Shown piece after piece: positions 16,789 through 25,033 of a stretch of DNA of 64,000 nt. The stretch is from Saprospirales bacterium. Lineage in GTDB: Bacteria > Bacteroidota > Bacteroidia > Chitinophagales > Saprospiraceae. The translations under genes and the position numbers were made by a program. The stretch's first letter is position 1; every line of letters begins with the position of its first letter. The stretch lies in NCBI GenBank assembly GCA_016719895.1, contig JADJYG010000019.1:104316-168315 (forward strand), written 5' to 3'. The notes beneath the pieces are model-generated. The model worked only from the letters and a program-made list of their open reading frames with translations, was not told the DNA's origin and did not search any database.

Positions 16789-17349
16789 CTATTTTTCCCC
16801 CCAACGGTAACTTTTCAGCGAAAAGCCCGCCAGGTCCAGCACCCGGTCCACCACCGTGGCCGCCACGTCTTCCAGGGTTTTGGGCCGCGAATAAAACGAC
16901 GGCGAAGCCGGGCAAATAATGCCGCCCGCTTCCGTTACAGTTTTCATGTTGTTGATATGGATCAGGCTGAGCGGCGTATCCCGCGGAACCAGGATCAAGC
17001 GCCGCCGCTCCTTGAGGATCACATCCGCAGCCCGGGTCGCCAGGTCGTTGCTCAGCCCTGTGGCTATCCGCGCCAACGTGCCCATCGAACAGGGGCATAC
17101 CAGCATCGTGTCATATTGCGCCGAACCCGAGGCAAAAGGCGCGTAAAAATCGTTTTTTTCGTAAAAGTCGAACGGATAGGCGCCCAAATCCATGGGACCG
17201 ATTTCCAGTTCCCAATTGATGCGGGCATTATCCGACAACACCACGCCCACGGCATCCCACTGGGCGCGCAAGTCCGCAAGTTTGTCGAATAACACCTTGG
17301 CATATATGGATCCCGATGAGCCGGTAACGGCGACAACAATTTTTTTCAT
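16789..17349 (-). CDS. ubiX: UbiX-family flavin prenyltransferase
   Basis: 186 residues from the ATG at 17347-17349. UbiX joins a dimethylallyl group to FMN to make the prenylated FMN cofactor of UbiD decarboxylases. Family features are the N-terminal KKIVVAVTGSSGSIYAK, the FMN-site CSMGTLARIATGLSNDL, RRRLILVPRDTPLSLIHI and the C-terminal LDLAGFSLKSYRW. An upstream in-frame extension to 17532 would translate the inverted repeat and is rejected. No ubiD is in the window. The gene is the last of a minus-strand run and is convergent with the PspA-like gene, 15 bases away. Confidence 0.92.
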   Translation of the reverse strand: MKKIVVAVTGSSGSIYAKVLFDKLADLRAQWDAVGVVLSDNARINWELEIGPMDLGAYPFDFYEKNDFYAPFASGSAQYDTMLVCPCSMGTLARIATGLSNDLATRAADVILKERRRLILVPRDTPLSLIHINNMKTVTEAGGIICPASPSFYSRPKTLEDVAATVVDRVLDLAGFSLKSYRWGEK

Positions 17350-17425
17350 GCTCCTATAACCGCCCGTTTGCAAAAAAGTAAAGGAAATCGGCGATTTTTT
17401 ATACCGCCATTTCTCGGCTGCGCGT

Positions 17426-17519
17426 ATCCCTCCGTGAGCCTCCGTTCGCTCTGTGAGCCTCTGTGGCACTTTTTTATTCCACAGAGGCTCACAGAGCGAA
17501 CGGAGGCTCACGGAGGGAT
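17426..17519. repeat. Perfect 41-bp inverted repeat with a 12-base loop
   Basis: Bases 17426-17466 and 17479-17519 are exact reverse complements over 41 bp; the loop is CACTTTTTTATT. The arms consist of CTCCGTGAGCCTC and CTCTGTGAGCCTCTGTGG words. It lies between the cytochrome/LRR gene stop (17529) and ubiX, both minus strand, so RNA from either strand would form a very stable hairpin; it could insulate or stabilise transcripts. No transposase is nearby. Confidence 0.9.
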
Positions 17520-17528
17520 GTGTTGATG

Positions 17529-19580
17529 TCATTCCACGATAATCTCATCTACAAAAATCCAGCATTTTTGCCCCTTTCCCGGGTGCCATTCCGGATTTTT
17601 CAGCCCACTCCGCACCAACACCCGCACAAAGCGCGCCTGTACGGGCTGCGGCAAGGGGCACTCCAGGAGGTGCGTTTTTTGTTCGCCCATGCCGGCATTG
17701 GGCGCAAACTGCCGGCGTCCTTGCGGCCGGAAAGTTTTCCCGTCTTCCGAAGTCAGCACCTCGACGGCCGCCGGCTTGAAAATCCAGGATACGTTGTTTT
17801 CCAGGCAATGCACAAATACCTGGCTGACCGGTATCGTTTTGCCCAAATCGAGGATAGCGGCCAGGTGTTCGCCTTCATAGCCCATCCAGGTATCGGCGCC
17901 CTGTACGTCGCCGATTTGCCCGTCGATCAGCGAGGGCGCGCCCTTTGCGGGGTATTTGGGCGAAGGCGGCTTTTCCAGTGTCGCCAGTTCGGGCGTGTTT
18001 TTCTTTTTCACCAACACAGCGTCCACCACCGGCGAAGGCAGCCAGCCCTCCTTGGCGGCAAAGGCCCGCACGTGCGACGTCTGGCGCAGCACGACTGGCT
18101 CGCGGTAGCGGCTGGATTGGGTGGTAGGCGAAGCCGCTTCGTCCAGCGTGTAGTACAACGATACGCCTTTAAAAGCAGGATAATCGAGCGCCACGTGCAC
18201 GGTATCGGAAAAAAACGACCGGGTATACAGCAGTTTGGGCGCTCGCAGGGCCAGCCGGGTGGAATCTACCTGGGCGCCCGTATTGATGTGCAACCCGGGG
18301 CGTTGTTGTTTCAAACGGCGGATGCCTTCCGGCGTCAGGCGGGTTTGCCAGGCGTACAGGCGCTTCAGCCGCGGCAGGCGGGCCAGCGGCTCCAGGATGG
18401 CGTCGCTCAGGGAGGTGCCCGTAATGTTGAGTGCTTCGAGGTAGGTCAATTGGGGCAGCGCTTGCCGGAGCGGGGCATCCTGCACGGCCGTATGCGCCAG
18501 GTTGAGCCGGACGAGGTGCGGAAACTCCGCCAGCTGCGGCGAAGCGGCGGCGCCAAAATCGGTGTAGGCCAGGTCGAGCTCCGCTGTTTGGCGGCGCAGC
18601 TGCCGCAGGGCTTCCCACTGGCTTTTGGCCGGTCTTGGCTGACCTGCAAACGAGATGGCCAGCCAAGGTTTGTCCGCTTCCAGTTTGGTTGCGCTGATCA
18701 GCTGCTTGCACAAATTTTCCAGCGCGGCGGCGGGCGCCGCTTTTACCGGCAGGTCAAACACGGGGTTGCGGTCGGCGCCGGCGTTTTTGCGCAGGGCTGC
18801 CTCCAAATCGGCCGGCAGGGCGGCTGCGCGGAGGGTCATGTTAAAATCGGCGCCCCGGGCGATCCACCACTCCAGCAGCCGGCGTTCGGCGCCGCTGGGC
18901 TGGGGCTTGCCGGCCGGCGGCATGTGGTCGTCGTCGTGCAAGGGCAGCAGCAGGCGCTGGAGCAAGGGGCTGACTTCGGGCCGGCCGGCTGCGACGACGG
19001 CGCCGTTTTTGCCGCCCGCTTCGATAAACGCCGGCGCATCGAGCCGCAAACCGCCTTTTTTTTTCGCGGCATTGTGGCACGAAACGCATTTGCTTTTTAA
19101 AACAGGCTGCACCAGCGTGGCAAACAGCGGGGCGTCGGGGTTCCAGTCCGCCGCCGCACCTGAAGCTGCTGCCGCATCGCCGTCGGGTGTTTCAAACAAA
19201 TAATTCGCGCCATGCGTCAGGCTGCCGCCAAAATGGCCGGCGGCGGTGAGGGCCAGCATGGCGCCGGTCAGCAGCGGAAAATAGCCCGGCCGGCCGGAGC
19301 GCCACCAGGCCAGCACGGCCAGGGCGACGGTCGACAAGCCCAGCCACTGGTGCCGCTGCAAGAGGGCATCGTCGTAGCCGCCCTGCTGCGCCAGCCACCA
19401 GCCCGTGCCCGCCGAAGCCGCGGCCGCCAGGGCGCCAGCCGCCAGCGCCAGCCGGATAGCCGGCCGCAGGTCAGCGCGCCCGCGCCACCGGGCCAGGCAT
19501 TCCAGGCCAAAAACCAACAACAATATGCCAATCGGCAAATGCACCAGGAGCGGATGTAAACGACCTAAAAAAGACATCAT
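17529..19580 (-). CDS. DUF2231 membrane domain + planctomycete-type cytochrome c + LRR + discoidin-like protein
   Basis: 683 residues. The N-terminus (LHPLLVHLPIGILLLVFGLE) is the DUF2231 signature and contributes about four transmembrane helices up to about residue 115. A c-type heme motif CVSCH lies at 165-169, followed by GGLRLD and DDDHMPPAGKPQ, as in cytochromes of the PSD1/planctomycete type. Next are leucine-rich repeats (LVRLNLAHTAVQD, LEALNITGTSLSD), an FN3/CHB_HEX_C-like beta domain (about 440-520) and a C-terminal F5/8 type C-like domain ending CWIFVDEIIVE. Such proteins are exported or membrane-bound and usually sit with DUF1501/DUF1553 genes; their physiological role is not established. 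It is followed by a related gene with the same two terminal domains. Confidence 0.82.
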   Translation of the reverse strand: MMSFLGRLHPLLVHLPIGILLLVFGLECLARWRGRADLRPAIRLALAAGALAAAASAGTGWWLAQQGGYDDALLQRHQWLGLSTVALAVLAWWRSGRPGYFPLLTGAMLALTAAGHFGGSLTHGANYLFETPDGDAAAASGAAADWNPDAPLFATLVQPVLKSKCVSCHNAAKKKGGLRLDAPAFIEAGGKNGAVVAAGRPEVSPLLQRLLLPLHDDDHMPPAGKPQPSGAERRLLEWWIARGADFNMTLRAAALPADLEAALRKNAGADRNPVFDLPVKAAPAAALENLCKQLISATKLEADKPWLAISFAGQPRPAKSQWEALRQLRRQTAELDLAYTDFGAAASPQLAEFPHLVRLNLAHTAVQDAPLRQALPQLTYLEALNITGTSLSDAILEPLARLPRLKRLYAWQTRLTPEGIRRLKQQRPGLHINTGAQVDSTRLALRAPKLLYTRSFFSDTVHVALDYPAFKGVSLYYTLDEAASPTTQSSRYREPVVLRQTSHVRAFAAKEGWLPSPVVDAVLVKKKNTPELATLEKPPSPKYPAKGAPSLIDGQIGDVQGADTWMGYEGEHLAAILDLGKTIPVSQVFVHCLENNVSWIFKPAAVEVLTSEDGKTFRPQGRRQFAPNAGMGEQKTHLLECPLPQPVQARFVRVLVRSGLKNPEWHPGKGQKCWIFVDEIIVE

Positions 19581-19601
19581 GCAGTTGGCCCGGAGGGTTT
19601 G

Positions 19602-20390
19602 TTATTGAAACGCAATTTCGTCGATAAAAAACCAGGCGGGCTGGCCGGCGCCCACATGCCAGTCCGGCAAAGGGCCATAGGGTATGATCCGGATCTGGAA
19701 GCGCTCGGCTGGAGCCGGCCGGAGCAGCACTTTTTGGAACGTATGGTAGTCCGGCTGGCGGGTTTTGATATTCGACTCCGCGCGGGCAACCCAAACGCCC
19801 ATGAACTGCCAGTCTTTATCGCCCGAAGCGCCGTACACCTCGATACGGGCCGGGGGAAAAATCCAGGCGCCGGCGTCGAACAAGGTGCTCAGGATCACCA
19901 GTTTGGCTTGAATGGTTTTTCGGAACCAGGCCTCCACCACAATGGTATCGCCCCGGAAACCCAGCCAGCGCCCGTCTTTCAATTGCATGGCCCCCTTTTG
20001 CAGGTCGAAAAGCGTGGCAGTGTACCTGCCGGCGTACAGCGAATCGGGGGCCGTGCGCAGTTTCGCGCTGTCGGGGCTGAAGCCAACCCGCCAGATCTGC
20101 CGTTCAACCATCGGGCCGGGAAGGAATTCCTTGTGGGCGGTCTTGGCCCGTATTACGGCAGATTCGCCGAGCATCAGGGATTTCTGGTACACAGGGGTAC
20201 TATCGAACGGGAATCCGCCATTTATGGTGTAATGCACCACCGCCCCGTCCAGATCAAAAGCCATTTCGACCCGGGCCTGTTTGCGGAAAAAAACACTGTC
20301 CACCGACACCTGCGGAGCAGCCAGGGGAAAGGTCTGGCTCCAGGCCAGGGCGGGGAAAAAGAAGAGTATGGCAAATGCGATGTGGTTCAT
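19602..20390 (-). CDS. Exported protein with CHB_HEX_C-like and discoidin-like domains
   Basis: 262 residues from the ATG at 20388-20390, which opens on a signal peptide (NHIAFAILFFFPALAWSQ). An upstream in-frame start at 20444 would translate the MFNVQCSMF repeat and is rejected. Residues about 25-110 resemble a chitobiase C-terminal/FN3-like sheet (AVVHYTINGGFPFDSTPVYQ), and about 125-262 a discoidin-like domain ending PAWFFIDEIAFQ. The last two domains of the neighbouring downstream gene have the same order and ending (CWIFVDEIIVE), so the genes are paralogous in that half. Carbohydrate or cell-surface binding is plausible. Confidence 0.75.
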   Translation of the reverse strand: MNHIAFAILFFFPALAWSQTFPLAAPQVSVDSVFFRKQARVEMAFDLDGAVVHYTINGGFPFDSTPVYQKSLMLGESAVIRAKTAHKEFLPGPMVERQIWRVGFSPDSAKLRTAPDSLYAGRYTATLFDLQKGAMQLKDGRWLGFRGDTIVVEAWFRKTIQAKLVILSTLFDAGAWIFPPARIEVYGASGDKDWQFMGVWVARAESNIKTRQPDYHTFQKVLLRPAPAERFQIRIIPYGPLPDWHVGAGQPAWFFIDEIAFQ

Positions 20391-20409
20391 GTTGCGCAGT
20401 ATTGCGGTG

Positions 20410-20520
20410 TGTTTTTCGAACATTGAACATTGAACATTGAACATTGAACATTTTTAAATTTAAAAATTTTTGAAATGTACAATGTTCAATGCCCAATGTT
20501 CAAGGTACAATTTAAAATTA
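20410..20520. repeat. GAACATT tandem/inverted repeat (MFNVQCS-type intergenic repeat)
   Basis: GAACATT repeats four times from about 20420 to 20451, then an A/T palindrome (TTTTTAAATTTAAAAATTTTT, about 20452-20473), then the inverted words AATGTTCAA at about 20480-20503. The whole element can fold back on itself. Translated by chance it reads MFNVQCSMFNV, a peptide that appears widely as an annotation artefact. It sits between the beta-propeller gene and the discoidin-like gene. Confidence 0.85.
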
Positions 20521-20538
20521 TGGCCTGCCCCCTCTCCC

Positions 20539-21546
20539 CTATTTCACCCGTTCCATCCGGTACGGATAAGCGCCGCCGCTGTTCCACTGGGCCACGTACA
20601 GGTTGCCGTCGGAGTCGGGCAGCACGTCGTGGGGGTGGCGGAAGGCGCGGACGGTTTGGTACAGCGGTCGCAGCGTACCGTCGGTGTTGTAGCGCGGCGC
20701 GCTGGCACAGGGCGCCGATACCACGCGGTTTTTTTCGTTCAGAATACAGACAAAACCGCTGCCGCTGTCCCAGGGCAATTGGCTGATGAGTACGGCAAAA
20801 TACACGTTGGGGCCCTGCACCACGGGCCGGCAGATGTAGGCGCCGGGCAGCGCGATGGTTTCCAGCAGTTCGCCGGCCAGCGAGAAGCGCTTCAGCGCGT
20901 TTTCGGCGCGGGAGCTGACCAGCAGGGCCGGGCTTCCTGCCAGGCGCGTGTCGAGCGCGATGCCGTGGGCGTTTTGCAAAACAGCGCCGCCGCCAAACAC
21001 GTTTTTGACCTTGCCGTCGTGGTCGTAGTGGATGATAAAATCCTTGCCGTAACCGTCGGAAACATACACGTCGCCGTTGGGCGCAACGGCCGTTTCGGTC
21101 GGCCGGAACTCCGCTGCGTCCTGGTACTTGCCCGAGTCGGCCGGCCACTCGAACGTGCGGACCACTTCGCCGCCCAGGGTTGTTTTGATCACCTGGTGAC
21201 GTTCGTAATCGGCGATGTAAAGCATTTCGGCGCCGTTTTCATCGTGATACGTCAGGCCGTGCGCGCCGGGGTATTCCGTGCCCCAGGCTTCCAGCACCCG
21301 GCCGTCTTTGTCGAACACCAGGATGTTGTTGCGCAGGTCGTCGGTGGTCATAAAAATGCGGCCCTGTTTGTCGAACACCATCTCGTGGCAGTTTTTCACC
21401 GGATGAACGGCCGGGTCGGCCCGGCACCAGCGGGAGTCGATGCGGTAGCGGAAATCGCCGTGGCCGATGACGGGAGCGCCCCGGAAGCCGGCCAGTGCGC
21501 CGGTGGCGAGCAGTGCGGTGTGTTGGATAAATATGCGTCTGTGCAT
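20539..21546 (-). CDS. NHL/six-bladed beta-propeller exported protein
   Basis: 335 residues from the ATG at 21544-21546; the N-terminus MHRRIFIQHTALLATGALAGF has an RR pair and hydrophobic stretch consistent with a Tat-type signal. Repeating blade motifs are seen: FDKQGRIFMTTDD, VFDKDGRVLEAWG, VAPNGDVYVSDGYG, and PDSDGNLYVAQWNSGG near the end. The family binds ligands or acts as a scaffold; some are lyases, and no catalytic motif can be identified. It is in the same minus-strand series as the cytochrome, discoidin and DUF1501 genes. Confidence 0.82.
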   Translation of the reverse strand: MHRRIFIQHTALLATGALAGFRGAPVIGHGDFRYRIDSRWCRADPAVHPVKNCHEMVFDKQGRIFMTTDDLRNNILVFDKDGRVLEAWGTEYPGAHGLTYHDENGAEMLYIADYERHQVIKTTLGGEVVRTFEWPADSGKYQDAAEFRPTETAVAPNGDVYVSDGYGKDFIIHYDHDGKVKNVFGGGAVLQNAHGIALDTRLAGSPALLVSSRAENALKRFSLAGELLETIALPGAYICRPVVQGPNVYFAVLISQLPWDSGSGFVCILNEKNRVVSAPCASAPRYNTDGTLRPLYQTVRAFRHPHDVLPDSDGNLYVAQWNSGGAYPYRMERVK

Positions 21547-21642
21547 TGGGTTGGATTGTTTAAATCTGCGGGGTCGAAAAGTAGGGAAAAAATGCGGCGC
21601 GCCGGGCATACGAAGTGCGAATGATTTGTCTTCGGGCGGAGA

Positions 21643-21805
21643 GGCGGGGGTGGTTGACACCGTTTCGTGCACACTCCAGACCCCAACGGGGTCATAAGCT
21701 GCAATACAGATTAGGAAAAAGAACATCGACTTATGGCAATCGATAGTCCCGAAGCCTCGGGAACGGGTTGGGGGCGGGGGTTGACACAGTTACGTGAACA
21801 CTCCC
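21643..21805. repeat. Two copies of a short TTGACAC...CGTG.ACACTCC element
   Basis: GGCGGGGGT(GG)TTGACACCGTTTCGTGCACACTCC at 21643-21677 and GGCGGGGGTTGACACAGTTACGTGAACACTCC at 21773-21804 are near-identical direct repeats about 130 bases apart. They lie between the TIR-nSTAND gene end and the beta-propeller gene start. They resemble a terminal-repeat or REP-type element, but no transposase is present. Confidence 0.6.
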
Positions 21806-21867
21806 CTGCGCGCCGTAAAAGAAAAAAAGAAAAAATAAAAAGGGTAAAAGCGTGAAAGCAAAAAGGC

Positions 21868-24800
21868 TTAGTCCTGCGCCGAACGCAAACCCACCGTGAG
21901 CCCCTGATTATACGGAATATTCCAATGCCGAACAGCAGCCCGGGCATTACACCCGTATTGAACCACGAACCACCACGCACACACGGAATTGGCCTCCTCA
22001 GGTCCTGCGGGTTTTCCCTGGGGCCGGCCGGGTAATAATTTTCATCGAACCAGTCCCAGCACCATTCCCAGGCGTTGCCCGACATGTCGGATAAGCCCAG
22101 CTGGTTGGGTTGTTTGCTCGGATGTGCCACGGGCCAGGTTTGTCCTTCGGAATTTTCCTTGTACCAGCCGACTTCGTCGAGCTTCGGGCTGCCGGCAAAT
22201 TCAAAATTGTCTTTCAGGCCTTTCAGCCCGCCTTTGGCGGCGAATTCCCACTCGGCTTCGGTGGGCAGGCGGAAGCCGTCGGCGCCGGGGATACGCCGCA
22301 CGGTCCATTTCATGTAATCCTGTTGTTGCTGATTGTTGGGGTCTTTGTTTTGCTTTTCGATGGCATAGGCCGGATTTTTACTGCTGGCCAAACTGAGCCA
22401 ATTAAGGTACTCAATAGCATTGTACCACGAAATTAATACCGCTGGGTGATCGGCGTGCAGGCCCCAGTAGGGGCAGTACTCGCGCAGTTTGGCAGTGTCC
22501 GGGTTACAAGCGCAGTACAGGGCCCACTGCCGCACGGTTACGAGGGTGCGGGCTATTTTGAAATCGCCCACGCGCACGGGGTGTTCGGGGGCATTATTGA
22601 ATTTGCCGTCGCCCATGGTGAACCGGCCGCCTTCCACCGCTACCATCTCGGGGTACAGGCGGGCCAGGCGTTCGGCGTAGTCGGCGCGGTAGAGCTGTTC
22701 GAGTTCGCGGCGGATGGCCGGGCAGTCGGCGGCGCGGTTTTGAAGGATGAAGCGGACGGCTTCTTTCTGCTCCGGGCGGGCTTGTTCGAGCGCCTGGAGG
22801 GCTTCTCGGGCCAGTTCGGGGTTGCCGGCTTCGGTGAGGAAAAACAGGGCGTCTTCGATGCCGGGGGCGAGCAGGGCGTGTTGCTCGGGGGCGTGTTTGT
22901 AGGCGGCCTGGAAGGCCTGGAGGGCCGCGGCGTAGTCGGTTTGTTCGATGCGGGCTTCGAATTCGGCGAGCAGGGAGCGGAAAATAAACTCGCGGTCGGC
23001 GCGCTCGCGGGCGCGGCCCTGCTCCAGCTCCTGCATTTCCGTTTCGATCCGGGCCCAGATGGCCGCGTCGGTGCGGCGCAGGTAGGGCCGGGCGGCGTTG
23101 GCGAGCTCGGCGTCGGCTTCGCTGAAGCCGCTGCTTTTGCTGCGGGTGACAAACCAGGCGCGTTGGGAGGGGTACTCGCGGCGCTCGAACTTGGCCCGCA
23201 CGATGGGGCCGAGGGCGTCGTGGGTGAGGCGCGCGAAGGGCTGGTGCGGGTCGTGGCTGTTGTCGATGAGCAGGTACAGTTCGGCGAGGGCGCGCAGCAG
23301 GGCCGGGTATTCGGGTTGGTGGCCGTATTCGGCGGCTATTTCTTCGGGCGTGCGGCTGGCGGCCGTGCCTTTGTCGGTGCTGAAAAAATGCAGCATGTCG
23401 AGGGCCAGGCCGAGCCAGTTGTCGTCGCGAAACTTGCCGGGCAGTTTGGCCAGTTGGTTTTCGAGAAACTGTTCGAGGTTTTTGTGGCGGGTTTGGTCGA
23501 GCAGGGTTTCCGACAGCACGGGCGGGTTGGAGGCGGCCAGGGCGGCTTTCCAGAGGTCGAGCATTTGCACTTGCAGGAGCGGGGCGACGTTGGAGCCTTT
23601 GTCGCGGGCGATGTCGGCGGCGATGGTTTCGGGCAGATCGCCGGGCTGGAAGGCGAAGTTGTGGAAGTGGTTTTTGCGCAGGTCTTCGTCGAGGCTGGCG
23701 CCGCGGATGGCTTCGAGGATGCCGGCGCGGCCGAGGGGTTGCAGGAAATACTCGTCGATGCCCGCGTTGGCGCCGAAATCGCGGTACAGCCCGGCTTCTT
23801 TCAGCGCGTTTTTTATTTCGGGCAGGTATTCTTTCCGGAAGCCCAGGATGGCTTTCGCCGCGGGGTTTTCGCGCAAGAAGCGGTGGAGTTGTTCCGAAAA
23901 TGCGGCCAGTTCGGTTGCCGCCGATTCGGCTGCGGCGGCCGGGTCGAGGGGGTTGGTGATGGCCTCTTCCGCCTGGTCGATCAGCAGCAGCAGCGGCCCG
24001 GCGGCGTTTTTTCCTTGTTGCTCCAGCAAACTCAGCACGGCGGGCAGGCCCTGCCCGGGCTGGTCGCGGCGGCTGCCGTGCAGCACGGTCCAGCCCTTGC
24101 CGGGATGCCGCAAGCGGGGCCGCAGGCCGGCGTCGAGCAGGGAGGATTTGCCCACGCCCGACAGTCCGTGCAGCAGGAGCACCCGCGTCGGTTTGTTGTG
24201 GACAGCCTGGCAGACCTCGTAGATCTCGCAGCTGCGGCCGAAGAACAGGCGGGCATCGGGTTCTTTGAACCAGTTGAGGTCCATGTAGGGCGCCGGGCTG
24301 ACGGGCGGGTTGTTGCGGATGTCGCCGGGAAGGGGGAAGTGGCGTTCGAGCAGTTCGACGTACTCGTTTTTGGGTTTGGGCGCGGCGGCCTGCGGCCGTA
24401 GTTCCGGCACTTTTTTTTCGAGCAAATCGAAGAGCGGCGCGAGTTGTTCGGGGATGTTCTTTTTAGTGTCAATGGCGAAGCGCGACTGGATGGCGGCCAG
24501 TTCGGGCAGGCGGGAGTTTTCGGGGTAGTCGGTTTTCCGGCAGGGTTCTTCGCCGTCGAAAAAGACGGGCAGGATCAGGGGTTTTCCGGTTTTTTCCTGC
24601 CGTTCGAGCGCCCATTCGATTTCCCGGCGCACGTAGTCGTTGGGGTTTTCCAGGCGCAGGCGGCCGCGTTTTTCGCCGTTGGCGGCGTCGCAGTCTTTGC
24701 CGTACTGGCATTCCAGCCAGCCCTTGCCGATCAGCACCAGCAGGACGGCGCAGTGGCCGATGGCCGTTTCCAGGGTTTCTGCCCAGCGGCAGCCGGCTTC

Positions 24801-24935
24801 GAGGGTGCGGTTGTCGCGAAAAACGGCCTGTTCGCCGTAGCGCCCGCTCAGCTTGGCGTCGAGCAGGTTGGCGGCGTCGGGCGTTACGGCGCGGCGGTAG
24901 TTGATGAAAACAATTGGGTGGTCGTAGGCGCTCAT
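21868..24935 (-). CDS. TIR-nSTAND ATPase-FGE-sulfatase conflict-type protein, frameshifted near its C-terminus
   Basis: The protein starts at 24935 (MSAYDHPIVFINYRRA). Residues 1-125 are TIR, with INYRR, the box HCAVLLVLIGKGW and YVRREIEWALE carrying the probable catalytic Glu. Residues about 225-500 are an nSTAND-type P-loop ATPase, with FFGR at 231-234, Walker A GLSGVGKSS at 257-265 and Walker B LLLLIDQAEEA at 315-325. Helical repeats span about 610-760 and an FGE-sulfatase/C-type-lectin-fold domain begins at YPEMVAVEGGRFTMGD (761-776). At residue 994 (bases about 21953-21959) the frame slips. The sequence reads RGGSWFNT, then nonsense to 21711, but the next frame gives CNARAAVRHWN...VGLRSAQD and stops at 21868-21870, matching the usual FGE ending. 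One missing base restores a protein of about 1022 residues. Such proteins are thought to sense a ligand and activate the TIR effector. Confidence 0.82.
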
Positions 24936-25033
24936 GTGGTGGCTTGCGGCTTAGGCGCGGGTAAAAATGGTTAAAATCCGGCGCTTGGAAGAGGTGTCAT
25001 CATTCGCGGCACGTGAAAGGCGACCCCGCCCCC

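Noticed and set aside
20390..20496. MFNVQCSMFNV N-terminal extension of the discoidin-like protein
   Set aside because: Encoded by the GAACATT repeat; the signal peptide starts after it at 20390.
21655..21790. TTGACA boxes as sigma70 -35 elements
   Set aside because: Bacteroidota promoters use TTTG/TAnnTTTG; the boxes are part of a repeated 30-bp element without matching -10 sequences.
22446..24401. 651-codon open frame antisense to the TIR-nSTAND gene
   Set aside because: Gly/Val/Phe-rich shadow produced by GC-rich codon use of the true minus-strand gene; no domain or start context.
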